A stretch of DNA of 64,000 nt from a virus, in the IMG/VR virus record IMGVR_UViG_3300042863_000830, positions 1-64,000 of that record; one strand, given 5' to 3'. A program made the position numbers and the translations under genes. This document shows, one piece after another, positions 1 through 6,398 of this stretch (the first letter of the stretch is position 1; each line of letters opens with the position of its first letter). Below the pieces are notes generated by a model. The model ran no database searches. It was not told where the DNA came from and saw only the letters and a program-made list of their open reading frames with translations.

Positions 1-390
1 TTCAAAGTCAACCCATCTTTTTTGGACTTCCAAGTGAGCTATTTGTTTGTCCTCTGCCATTAAAGAATCTAAAAAGGCTTTTTGTAAGTTGTCTATGTCT
101 GGTTTGGATTGGTGGAATCTGCCGTGATGTAGTTTCTTTTTTTTCTTAGACCAAGAGGGTGGGACTGGTATAAAGAAGGTTATAGAAGCACCAACCGGTG
201 GGAGAACAAATCTTTTTGACTTAGCTTCTGCGCATAGATCCACTTTGTACTTGTTGTACTTTTCTAGTCTTATTAATCTACTTAACCCGGATGGGCGTAA
301 TTTTTCTCTAGGTATCCTGAAAAATATTGAATCACCCTGAGTTGCCCTTACGTGAGTTTGGGGTGTTATATTAAGGATTACTTTTTTCAT
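1..390 (-). CDS. rusA: RusA-family Holliday junction resolvase (C-terminus outside window)
   Basis: Reverse-strand reading frame from the ATG at 390-388 stays open to base 1, so the 3' end lies outside the window. RusA enzymes are dimeric Mg-dependent endonucleases that resolve four-way DNA junctions in phage recombination and before packaging. Visible support is the segment KPDIDNLQKAFLDSL followed by AEDKQI, which matches the RusA active-site pattern with its DxD, Lys and distal Asp residues. The N-terminal beta-region (residues about 1-60) is followed by a basic KKKKK stretch. The start overlaps the upstream gene by 20 bases, and an AGGAGGGG Shine-Dalgarno-like sequence lies just before the ATG, unusual in this genome. 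Family assignment is firm; the full length cannot be judged. Confidence 0.88.
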   Translation of the reverse strand, partial: MKKVILNITPQTHVRATQGDSIFFRIPREKLRPSGLSRLIRLEKYNKYKVDLCAEAKSKRFVLPPVGASITFFIPVPPSWSKKKKKLHHGRFHQSKPDIDNLQKAFLDSLMAEDKQIAHLEVQKRWVDFE

Positions 391-550
391 AAACCCCTCC
401 TGCGTGTTGAACTGCTGGTTTCTGTTTTGCGATCTGTCTTTCTAAAATGTCCTCTACTGTTTTGCTTAATGACCATTTTTTCTTTTTGGCTAGAAGTTGT
501 AATTTAATGTAACTTTCTTCTGAAAGGCTAATTGTAATTCTTTTTTTCAT
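371..550 (-). CDS. ribbon-helix-helix (CopG/Arc-type) regulator
   Basis: A 59-residue basic protein beginning MKKRITISLSEESYIKLQ. The RITISL strand followed by a helix (SYIKLQLLAKKKKWSLSKTV) and a second helix (EDILERQI) is the ribbon-helix-helix fold of CopG/Arc/MetJ repressors, which bind DNA as dimers through the N-terminal strand. I chose the ATG at 550 rather than an in-frame ATG at 580 because the RHH strand starts right there and the extra residues look like translated operator DNA. It overlaps rusA by 20 bases, so the two are probably co-translated. Tandem TGATGCA repeats just upstream suggest autoregulation (inference). Confidence 0.75.
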   Translation of the reverse strand: MKKRITISLSEESYIKLQLLAKKKKWSLSKTVEDILERQIAKQKPAVQHAGGVYEKSNP

Positions 551-552
551 TA

Positions 553-579
553 TGATGCAGTTTGATGCAATATACATCA
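553..579 (-). promoter_or_regulatory. tandem TGATGCA repeats upstream of the RHH gene
   Basis: TGATGCA occurs at 553-559 and again at 563-569, a 10-base spacing equal to one helical turn, with an inverted CATCA at 575-579. It lies directly in front of the RHH start codon. RHH repressors typically bind short repeats at such spacing, so this is a plausible autoregulatory operator. Binding is inferred. Confidence 0.45.
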
Positions 580-620
580 TATTGTAACATTTACCAAATA
601 AGTTTACAATTAGAAAACTT

Positions 621-638
621 TGTACAAAATTATGTACA
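621..638 (-). promoter_or_regulatory. leftward promoter -7 box inside a TGTACA inverted repeat
   Basis: On the reverse strand TAATTTTG (632-625) fits the Bacteroidota -7 consensus TAnnTTTG. It is framed by two TGTACA hexamers (621-626 and 633-638) forming an inverted repeat with a 6-base spacer, which would place an operator over the promoter of the RHH-rusA unit. No clear -33 TTTG was found at the expected distance. Confidence 0.4.
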
Positions 639-639
639 T

Positions 640-662
640 AAAAAACCTCCTTTTAGGGGAGG
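640..662 (-). terminator. intrinsic terminator, leftward
   Basis: Read leftward, CCTCC (662-658) and GGAGG (650-646) form a hairpin with a 7-base loop followed by six T residues (645-640). It lies after the stop of the DUF6321-like gene and separates the upstream operon from the RHH-rusA unit. Confidence 0.75.
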
Positions 663-691
663 CTACTTGGGGGAAGTAAATATATTATCGT

Positions 692-985
692 TTATTTTTT
701 CTTATGTCTGTTTGCAAATGCTCTTGCGGCGGCAACAGAACCGAATCCCCACGCTTTTAGTGCTAATGCTTTTCTCGTTGGTTCGCCATTTGGCTTTTTC
801 ATATCTCCTTTCATGCCTGCGAATCTAGCTGCGAATGATACACGTCTTGGATTAACTCCAGACTTAACTGGTGCTTTTAAATTACCACCCGTTTCTCTGT
901 TATAGGAAGCCCTTCCTTTGGCGTTTAATCCGCCTTCTGGGTTCTTACCTTCAGATCTTGTCCAAGCTGGTGTTTTGTGCCTCAT
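692..985 (-). CDS. small basic phage protein, DUF6321-like
   Basis: A 97-residue, strongly basic protein. The opening KTPAWTRSEGKNPEGGLNAK, then NPRRVSFAARFAGMKG, and the Gly/Ala-rich C-terminus match a family of short phage proteins I recall as DUF6321, of unknown function; the basic composition suggests nucleic-acid binding. Its ATG overlaps the stop of the preceding 46-residue gene (ATGA), so the two are translationally coupled, and a terminator follows. Family recall was not checked against a database. Confidence 0.65.
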   Translation of the reverse strand: MRHKTPAWTRSEGKNPEGGLNAKGRASYNRETGGNLKAPVKSGVNPRRVSFAARFAGMKGDMKKPNGEPTRKALALKAWGFGSVAAARAFANRHKKK

Positions 986-1122
986 TTCTTTTTTTCTTTT
1001 GCTTTAATTTTTCTTTCTTGCTCAAGCATTTCTGGTGTAGGTTTCTTACCTGATCCTGCTTTTGCTCGAATGTTATTCCAAAGACTATTGGCAACTCCTA
1101 GTTTGTTTAGTTTTCCTTTCAT
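982..1122 (-). CDS. 46-residue basic protein of unknown function
   Basis: Very short leftward gene: MKGKLNKLGVANSLWNNIRA at the start, then a Lys-rich tail ending KIKAKEKKK. The pattern of LGVANSLWNNI followed by KAGSGKKPTPEM recalls small uncharacterised phage proteins containing a W-x-N-I-x-x-K segment with a Gly-Ser-Gly turn. The stop codon overlaps the next gene's ATG, which supports it being a real member of the operon. No function can be assigned. Confidence 0.6.
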   Translation of the reverse strand: MKGKLNKLGVANSLWNNIRAKAGSGKKPTPEMLEQERKIKAKEKKK

Positions 1123-1176
1123 TTTACATTTTTTGACTAGAATGTTTTTTTGTCCCTGCTATGGCTGATTTAAGAT

Positions 1177-1977
1177 TTAATAATCTTTTATTACTGTTGA
1201 CTCTCCTGTCTTTGGATTAAACTTAGATTTAATAATTTCTTTTTTACCTTCCTCTTGTCCTTTTTTTCTTCTGTATATATCTCCATAATTATCTACATAG
1301 GTATCAAAATCAAACAATTCAGGTTTCTCTTGCATAAGCCTTTCTAAATAACTTGCAGCATATCCGCCAAGAGCAAATTTCTTATAATCTTCTTTTCTAA
1401 CTGGTGCGATTTTACCTGTTCTTTTGCTATATACTCCTCCAAATGTATCAGGGTTTCTTGGTTCTGCACCTCTATATCCTAAAACTTCACCACCAGGAAC
1501 CCAGAACGTAGGATTAAAATAACCGCCCTCTCTTATCCATTCTTCACTTGGAGGCGGAGGCGGAGGTGAAGGAGCTTTGGTTTTTTGCTTATCAACCTCT
1601 TTAATAGACTTCATTATTTCAAATGTTCTAGCCCCTAAGATATTATCAGCAAGAGTGCCTGCTTTTGGCATGCCATACTTTTGCATCATATTTTTTATAA
1701 TATTTTGTCCTTCTGGAGTTGATTGCAAATAGTTTAATTGAGCTTGTTGAAACTCTTTATTTGATGTAGTTGGAAAATTATATTTATTAGCATACTCAAT
1801 TAAATCATCTTCAGATAAACCAGATTCAACAAAAGCATTGCTCATTCCTGTAGGAGTTTTTTCAATTCCGCCTCCATATACAGAAAGTCCTGTATTTTTT
1901 ACTTTTTTAGATTTATTTTTGCCCGGCCCTTCTTGGATAAAATCCACAGGCGTATTCATTATGCCTATTTTTTTCAT
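1177..1977 (-). CDS. hypothetical protein with proline hinge
   Basis: 266 residues, not recognised. The N-terminal half (to about residue 130) is helical and contains TLADNILGARTF, reminiscent of the D-x-x-x-G-x-x-T turn of peptidoglycan-binding-like repeats, but too short to claim. A run of prolines (SPPPPPPSEEW, about residues 137-147) acts as a hinge before a Gly/Tyr-rich C-terminal half (GGYFNPTFWVPGGEVLGYRG). No signal peptide or membrane segment. A second in-frame ATG six codons in could be the start. It sits in a leftward early-type operon. Confidence 0.6.
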   Translation of the reverse strand: MKKIGIMNTPVDFIQEGPGKNKSKKVKNTGLSVYGGGIEKTPTGMSNAFVESGLSEDDLIEYANKYNFPTTSNKEFQQAQLNYLQSTPEGQNIIKNMMQKYGMPKAGTLADNILGARTFEIMKSIKEVDKQKTKAPSPPPPPPSEEWIREGGYFNPTFWVPGGEVLGYRGAEPRNPDTFGGVYSKRTGKIAPVRKEDYKKFALGGYAASYLERLMQEKPELFDFDTYVDNYGDIYRRKKGQEEGKKEIIKSKFNPKTGESTVIKDY

Positions 1978-2026
1978 TGTTTTGGTATTATTGCTTTAAC
2001 TGAATATAAACACTAAATTAATAAAC

Positions 2027-2365
2027 TTATGGGATATCAGAAATTTTTATTTCTACCCCCGAAAGCATGGCATCTATGGTAGCCTCAATTATGTCCCTTT
2101 GTTGTGGGTTCAATAGGGCTACTTTTTCGCTTATGGCTGGGATAGCAAATACATCGCTTTCAATTTCAGCCTTGAATCCTTCTCTTACGGCCTGCGTCAA
2201 GTGTGGGTAGGCAAGCAAATCTTTGAATATCCAGTTTATTCTGTCTATATATGTTTTGAATAGTCTTGATCCCATGGCCTCTGGGAACTCTCGTCTAAAA
2301 TCCTCGAAATGTTCTCTAGCCATTTTTAAGTGGTGTACCGAACTTACCACATTAGATCCTCTCAT
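2027..2365 (-). CDS. hypothetical helical protein
   Basis: 112 residues, predicted mainly alpha-helical (HHLKMAREHFEDFRREF, then INWIFKDLL and QQRDIIEATIDAML). No motif recognised. It starts inside the last 14 bases of the YqaJ-type exonuclease gene, so it is probably co-expressed with the recombination genes; a role alongside the exonuclease is only guilt by association. Confidence 0.65.
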   Translation of the reverse strand: MRGSNVVSSVHHLKMAREHFEDFRREFPEAMGSRLFKTYIDRINWIFKDLLAYPHLTQAVREGFKAEIESDVFAIPAISEKVALLNPQQRDIIEATIDAMLSGVEIKISDIP

Positions 2366-3095
2366 TGTTAAAGTTTTTGTGGGTGTTTTCTATCATACTT
2401 AGGTATGCTCTTGCTTTTTCCACCTTGTCTTGGATTAGTTGAATGTCCTCCTCGTTTCTTTGTACTGGAAAGATAAGTATTCTTTCTTTTATATCAATGT
2501 CATCAAACATCATGTTTAATTCCAATTTAGAAGCCTCTAGGACGTACTCAGGGCTTTCTTCTGATATAACATCCATTCTGTAGAGTAATGACTTCTTTTC
2601 CTGCTCTATGATGCCAAACGGGGTGTTTACAAGGCAATATGCAATTGACGATTCAACCGCGCCTGTTAGCCACATGTATGACTGCAATTGCCAATAGTAC
2701 AAATCCTTTAGCTTTTCTGGTAAATTTCCTAAAAATGTAAACAAGTCGTAACTTGATTTCACATCCCATATCTTCAATCCACTTTCGCTTAGATCCAAAA
2801 TATCTGGATGCCCTGTGATATAATCGTTAGTGAATCGTTCTGTGTTCTTGCTAAATGTATTGCCCATGTATTCCGAAAGCAATGCGATCGAATCATCTTC
2901 TACTTGGATTCCTTTTTTCATTTGCTTGGTCTGTACGTCTTTCCTGCGTCCGTACTTTTCTGCAATGTAAATTTCAAGCAAGTGTGTCTTTGCTGTTTTG
3001 GATAAGTTACCTGCGTCCTTGTCTGCTTTGGCTTGTGGTTCCGTCATCAAGTACCCAACAGAGCTGGATCTAATTAAAGTTTTGTTAAAATTCAC
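2352..3095 (-). CDS. YqaJ-like PD-(D/E)XK exonuclease (phage recombinase)
   Basis: 247 residues. The protein opens with the typical FNKTLIRSSSVGYLM segment of YqaJ/lambda-exonuclease-like proteins, and carries the catalytic core GHPDIL (about residue 93) followed by WDVKSS (about 110), giving the D...D-x-K signature, then YYWQLQSYMWLTG, the conserved Gln motif. Such enzymes degrade one strand from a DNA end to prepare it for annealing, and act in replication-linked recombination. The start overlaps the preceding 118-residue gene by four bases (ATGA). No annealing protein was recognised nearby, though the 118-residue partner could fill that role. Confidence 0.85.
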   Translation of the reverse strand: MNFNKTLIRSSSVGYLMTEPQAKADKDAGNLSKTAKTHLLEIYIAEKYGRRKDVQTKQMKKGIQVEDDSIALLSEYMGNTFSKNTERFTNDYITGHPDILDLSESGLKIWDVKSSYDLFTFLGNLPEKLKDLYYWQLQSYMWLTGAVESSIAYCLVNTPFGIIEQEKKSLLYRMDVISEESPEYVLEASKLELNMMFDDIDIKERILIFPVQRNEEDIQLIQDKVEKARAYLSMIENTHKNFNNERI

Positions 3096-3448
3096 TTGAA
3101 AGATTTTAGTTTTTTGTCGTAATACATTTTTAGTTCTGGTTTGTTTTTGGACATAAATTCAAAAGCCTTTAGTTCGCCTTCGTTTTTACAAGCGTCAATA
3201 AAGCTCATTGTTCTCTCAATCAGCGTTTGGGGAGATTGTGTCTTAATCAATTCTACTGGTTCTTCTTCATGTTGCAAAGCCTGAACTTTTTGATTGGTAA
3301 GATGGCACTCCTCTACGAATTGTTTTGCGAGATCAATGGCCTTATTTGCGCTTTCACCTTGCTCCAATGCAATCTCGACACCAATTCTTTCTGATTGGTA
3401 ATTGCCAAGATTGAATGTTTTTTGATAGTTAATTGTTCTGATTTCCAT
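3092..3448 (-). CDS. hypothetical protein next to YqaJ exonuclease
   Basis: 118 residues. The opening INYQKTFNLGNYQSERIGVE followed by a helical GESANKAIDLAKQFVEE region resembles small proteins commonly found beside phage recombination genes; I do not know a function. The middle (QALQHEEEPVELI) is acidic and probably a linker, and the C-terminus is Lys-rich. It overlaps the exonuclease start by four bases, indicating coupling. Confidence 0.65.
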   Translation of the reverse strand: MEIRTINYQKTFNLGNYQSERIGVEIALEQGESANKAIDLAKQFVEECHLTNQKVQALQHEEEPVELIKTQSPQTLIERTMSFIDACKNEGELKAFEFMSKNKPELKMYYDKKLKSFK

Positions 3449-3467
3449 TTTAGTTGAAGCCTTTTAA

Positions 3468-3665
3468 TTATTTAACCCTAGTTACATAAGTGATTCCATT
3501 AGTGTGCTTAATCTTGAAGATCTTAGCTTGATGTTCCTGTGTTTTTTTAAGATGGGATATCATTACGGCCACCGATGTAACCGGGTTATTAAAGGAAATT
3601 GTTTTATCCACTTCTAGTACGCCGGTCTTACTGGCAACTGAATCTGGATTTGGTAGTCTTGCCAT
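3468..3665 (-). CDS. small hypothetical protein, first gene of the leftward operon
   Basis: 65 residues with predicted beta-strand then helix content (ISFNNPVTSVAVMISHLKK, then AKIFKIKHTNGITYVTRVK). No family recognised. It is the promoter-proximal gene of the leftward unit: a TAACTTTG -7 box lies about 15 bases upstream of the ATG at 3665. Confidence 0.55.
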   Translation of the reverse strand: MARLPNPDSVASKTGVLEVDKTISFNNPVTSVAVMISHLKKTQEHQAKIFKIKHTNGITYVTRVK

Positions 3666-3680
3666 ATTCTATATTTTTAT

Positions 3681-3688
3681 CAAAGTTA
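3681..3688 (-). promoter_or_regulatory. leftward promoter -7 element TAACTTTG
   Basis: Reverse-strand TAACTTTG (3688-3681) matches TAnnTTTG and is about 15 bases upstream of the start at 3665, predicting a short leader of about 9 bases. The upstream region is AT-rich without a clear TTTG. It would drive the leftward recombination operon. Confidence 0.6.
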
Positions 3689-3735
3689 AATTTAATTATT
3701 TAATTAAAAAAATAAATTTAATATTTTTTTTCTAC

Positions 3736-3743
3736 TATCTTTG
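3736..3743 (+). promoter_or_regulatory. rightward promoter -7 element TATCTTTG
   Basis: TATCTTTG fits TAnnTTTG. No protein-coding gene follows; instead a GC-rich terminator hairpin lies about 35 bases downstream, so the promoter appears to drive a very short transcript. Confidence 0.55.
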
Positions 3744-3749
3744 CCATGT

Positions 3750-3808
3750 TAATGGTTTAGTACGGACAACTGATCCCCCCGGTACCTTTTTAGGCGGCCG
3801 GGTTTTTT
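3750..3808 (+). ncRNA. candidate ~60-nt small RNA
   Basis: The stretch lies between a consensus -7 box (3736-3743) and an intrinsic terminator (T-run 3803-3808) and contains no plausible reading frame. The predicted transcript would start near 3750 and end in the strong hairpin. It does not resemble a tRNA or any riboswitch I know. A regulatory or antisense role at the early switch is possible. Evidence is limited to promoter plus terminator geometry. Confidence 0.4.
3778..3808 (+). terminator. intrinsic terminator of the small RNA candidate
   Basis: CCCGG (3778-3782) pairs with CCGGG (3798-3802); an inner CCT/AGG stem closes on a TTTT loop; six T residues follow at 3803-3808. In this AT-rich DNA such a GC-rich hairpin with a T-tract is conspicuous. 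Confidence 0.75.
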
Positions 3809-3839
3809 ATTTTCCAAATCCTCTGAAAACCAAGCCACA

Positions 3840-4140
3840 TCTATAATAACTCGCGTAAGCGAAAAATTTAAAACTCAATCACTTAGAGGGAGAGGGGGTA
3901 ACGTAACGAAACAGGGTGTAGTCAACCGCAAGGGGGAACGGGCAAAGTGGTGGTACGGGGGTTCGGTTTTTGGTTTTGGGTTTTGGTTATGGGTACGGGC
4001 AATTGCTTGGTGTATATGGGTTGTAGGGTGGTTTAGTGGTTGCAATGTGGTCAGGTCAGGCAGTTGTATGTATGTGGTTAGGGGGATGTGTTGGTATTGG
4101 TATGAAGGAGGGGAATGGGTAGGTGATTTGCTAATAATAT
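3840..4140. other. G-rich, C-poor non-coding stretch (possible origin or G-quadruplex region)
   Basis: About 300 bases with no credible gene between the leftward and rightward transcription units. From about 3883 the plus strand is extremely rich in G and T, with many GGG to GGGGG runs (for example around 3951-3999, where runs of 2-5 G are spaced by 3-5 bases). A small GNRA-type hairpin, TCGC-GTAA-GCGA, lies at 3851-3862, and GGTACGGG occurs twice (near 3950 and 3990). The strand bias and position at the transcription divergence fit a replication origin or a quadruplex-forming element; this is inference. Confidence 0.45.
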
Positions 4141-4148
4141 AAAAAACA

Positions 4149-4200
4149 TACCAAATATTTGGTACCAATATTTTATTTATACTATATTTGTGGTACCAAA
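4149..4200 (+). promoter_or_regulatory. promoter with GGTACC-type palindromic operators
   Basis: TATATTTG (4183-4190) matches the TAnnTTTG -7 element. Upstream is a perfect 16-base palindrome TACCAAATATTTGGTA (4149-4164), which overlaps TTGGTACCAA (4159-4168). A second TGGTACCA lies at 4191-4198, just where transcription should start. Palindromes flanking the -7 element suit repression by the small regulator encoded immediately downstream (inference). Confidence 0.6.
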
Positions 4201-4214
4201 AAAATGGTATAGAT

Positions 4215-4469
4215 ATGTCAAGAGAGATTTTATACAAAAAAGAAGTTGGCGGTAGTGTAAAAATTGATGTGTCGCCAAAACAAGAAGTTGCCAAAGCGGA
4301 TACTTTGGTAGATTGGTTAAAAACCCATGAATTAATCAATATTTCGGCACTTTGTAGGCAAGCGGGTATCAATAGGTCAAATTTTGATAAAAGTCTTAAA
4401 ATGGGGCTTATTTCGCCAAAACACGAAACAGTATTATCTAAAATTTTAAAAAAATATGGTTATGTTTAG
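4215..4469 (+). CDS. small helix-turn-helix regulator
   Basis: 84 residues from the ATG at 4215. Residues about 38-84 (ELINISALCRQAGINRSNFD, then a LISPKHETVLSKILKKY tail) form a helix-turn-helix of the type seen in Bacteroidota phage and plasmid proteins, with a recognition helix around INRSNFDKSL. The N-terminal 30 residues are charged. An upstream in-frame TTG at 4188 was not used because it lies in the -7 promoter box. The palindromic sites around its promoter make autoregulation, and possibly control of the divergent leftward unit, likely but unproven. Confidence 0.65.
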   Translation: MSREILYKKEVGGSVKIDVSPKQEVAKADTLVDWLKTHELINISALCRQAGINRSNFDKSLKMGLISPKHETVLSKILKKYGYV

Positions 4470-4696
4470 TTTTTTCAATGATTTTCATTCAAGTAAATAT
4501 TCAAATGAGTTTTTTTTATTTCCATCTTTGTCTTTTATAAGATCAAAAAATTCAAATTTTATGGGAATTTCAATTAGATGGGGGTATTGGGGCGTAGTAA
4601 TTGGTTTTAGGGGTAAAAATTAATTTAATGTTAATATTTTGATATTTATTTTCAATAAAGCAATTTAATTTGTTAATTTTATATTAAAATGTTTTA

Positions 4697-5668
4697 ATGA
4701 CACAAAAACAGCAACTAGCGGCCGAGTATTTAGCAAAATTCCCGTCTATTAGTAAACACTCAATTGCGGCTAAACTTTACAATGATCATGAACATATTTT
4801 TAACAGCGTAGAACACGCAAGGACTGCAATAAGAGGAGTTTCAAGTGCTTGCGGAAAAAAGTCAAGTAAATATATAAAAATTACACATACTCCGGATTTG
4901 CCTCCATCTAAAATGCAAAACAGAGCATTTGTAGATTTACCAACAAGTTCTAATAATATTCTTTGGCTATCAGATATTCACATTCCAAATCAAGACAACG
5001 ATGCTATTAAGTTAGCTATTGAGTATGGGGTTAAGAATAAAATTAATTGTATTGTATTGGGAGGAGATATTTTAGACAACACCCCGTTTACAAGTCATGA
5101 TGCACCGCCTCCGGGAAAAGATGATGTAGTTGAGTGGTTTGAATATTGTGAAATATTTCTTTCGCATTTAAGAACAAAATTTCCAAAAGCACATATAGTT
5201 TGGCTAGAGGGAAATCATGATAATTGGTATGTAAGATACTTAATGAAAAAAGCACCTGTATTTTTTAATGATGAATATTACAGATTGCCGCAAAGACTTG
5301 ATTTAAAAAAATATAACGTAGAATTTTATGAACAACATGTAGTGGTTCGCGCGGGTAAGTTGCACATGCTACATGGCCACACAATTGTGAGAGGATTCAT
5401 GGCACCCGTAAACGCTGCAAGAGGCGTATTTATGAGAGCTAAAAGCTCAATGATTATTGGTCATGTTCACGCTACTTCAAATCATTCTGAAACAAATATA
5501 AAAGAAGAACAGATTAGTTGTTGGAGTGTTGGATGCTTATGCACATTAGCTCCGGACTATGATCCACACAATACAAAACACAATGTAGGATTCGCGCATA
5601 TCTTGGTAGAAAAAAATGGAGAATTTGAAGTTCTAAATAAAAGAATTATTAATGATAAAATTTTATAA
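4697..5668 (+). CDS. calcineurin-like metallophosphoesterase
   Basis: 323 residues. All metallophosphoesterase motifs are present in order: SDIH (about residue 92), GGDILD (121), GNHD (171), HGH (226) and GHVH (254), which bind a di-metal centre. The first 60 residues are helical and separate from the catalytic core (KQQLAAEYLAKFPSISKHSI), and could be a DNA-binding or oligomerisation region. Phage members of this superfamily include nucleases and phosphatases; the substrate cannot be read from sequence. It lies in the early region and ends exactly next to the convergent stop of the HExxH gene. Confidence 0.85.
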   Translation: MTQKQQLAAEYLAKFPSISKHSIAAKLYNDHEHIFNSVEHARTAIRGVSSACGKKSSKYIKITHTPDLPPSKMQNRAFVDLPTSSNNILWLSDIHIPNQDNDAIKLAIEYGVKNKINCIVLGGDILDNTPFTSHDAPPPGKDDVVEWFEYCEIFLSHLRTKFPKAHIVWLEGNHDNWYVRYLMKKAPVFFNDEYYRLPQRLDLKKYNVEFYEQHVVVRAGKLHMLHGHTIVRGFMAPVNAARGVFMRAKSSMIIGHVHATSNHSETNIKEEQISCWSVGCLCTLAPDYDPHNTKHNVGFAHILVEKNGEFEVLNKRIINDKIL

Positions 5669-6289
5669 TTATTTCTTAGAATAATTTAATATTATATATT
5701 CAGACATATCTTTAGGAACATTTCTATATGTTTTTTTAAAACCCTTGGGAGCCATTTCTATTAAAGTTTTATCAGTATATATTCCAGTAGGAAATCTTTT
5801 AAGAATAGGCATCATGTGATAACTGTATAAATATACATTTGCCTTTTTTACATATCTAGTTAGGTTAACTGGAAGATTCCATTTCTTTATTTTTTCAATA
5901 GCTCTTATTTCGCAATCTTTTTCTAGCTCAACCATAGAGTCAAGCATATTAAGTACTTGTGTTTTATTAAGCATAATATTACCTGCTAGCCAATCCCATG
6001 TTTTGCCTGTATTATCATTCCAATCATTCCACCTTTCGTCAGACTTCCATTGTTCCATATGTGAAAATTCATGGATAAGTATTTCAACCCATTCTTCAAA
6101 AGGTTTCCCACAAGCAACCACAAGCGCTTTGTCTGTATCACAAAAATATCCACTACATTCTTGCAAATAATCATCTGTTAGCACTACGCGCCTTGATGGC
6201 GATAAAATTAATTCTATCCCATATTTCTTACATTGTCTTTTTACTGATGTTATAAAAGGCTTATATTCTTCGGGGATATTGTATCTCAT
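5669..6289 (-). CDS. HExxH putative zinc metallopeptidase
   Basis: 206 residues. ILIHEFSHMEQW (about residues 71-82) holds the HExxH zinc motif, and a downstream ELEKDCEIRAI supplies an acidic residue that could be the third ligand, as in gluzincin or SprT/ImmA-like proteins. Cytosolic: no signal peptide. A peptidase in an early operon could act on a host or phage regulator, but no substrate is known. Its predicted -7 promoter box ends only four bases before the ATG, predicting a leaderless transcript. Confidence 0.65.
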   Translation of the reverse strand: MRYNIPEEYKPFITSVKRQCKKYGIELILSPSRRVVLTDDYLQECSGYFCDTDKALVVACGKPFEEWVEILIHEFSHMEQWKSDERWNDWNDNTGKTWDWLAGNIMLNKTQVLNMLDSMVELEKDCEIRAIEKIKKWNLPVNLTRYVKKANVYLYSYHMMPILKRFPTGIYTDKTLIEMAPKGFKKTYRNVPKDMSEYIILNYSKK

Positions 6290-6293
6290 ATCT

Positions 6294-6301
6294 CAAAATT
6301 A
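6294..6301 (-). promoter_or_regulatory. leftward -7 element TAATTTTG abutting the start codon
   Basis: Reverse-strand TAATTTTG (6301-6294) fits TAnnTTTG; the ATG at 6289 is four bases further on, so transcription would start at or within the start codon. Confidence 0.45.
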
Positions 6302-6314
6302 AGACTAAAACTAC

Positions 6315-6342
6315 AAAAAACCCCCGTTATAAATAACAGGGG
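6315..6342 (-). terminator. intrinsic terminator, leftward
   Basis: Read leftward, CCCC-T-GTTAT and ATAAC-G-GGGG (6342-6321) pair around a short loop, with T residues at 6320-6315. It ends the ninG transcript before the HExxH gene. Confidence 0.8.
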
Positions 6343-6398
6343 CTTCAACTAAAATCTAACCAAAAAAAAACACGGAACTATGTAAAATTATGTGTTTT

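Noticed and set aside
551-580. Start of the RHH protein at 580
   Set aside because: The added residues would be encoded by the likely operator repeats and do not extend the RHH fold.
4188-4214. TTG start for the HTH regulator
   Set aside because: The TTG lies within the -7 promoter element, so it would not be transcribed; the ATG at 4215 is preferred.
3875-4372. Leftward open frame of 165 codons across the G-rich tract
   Set aside because: It overlaps the rightward HTH gene and its promoter, is low-complexity in His/Pro/Thr, and results from the strand composition bias.
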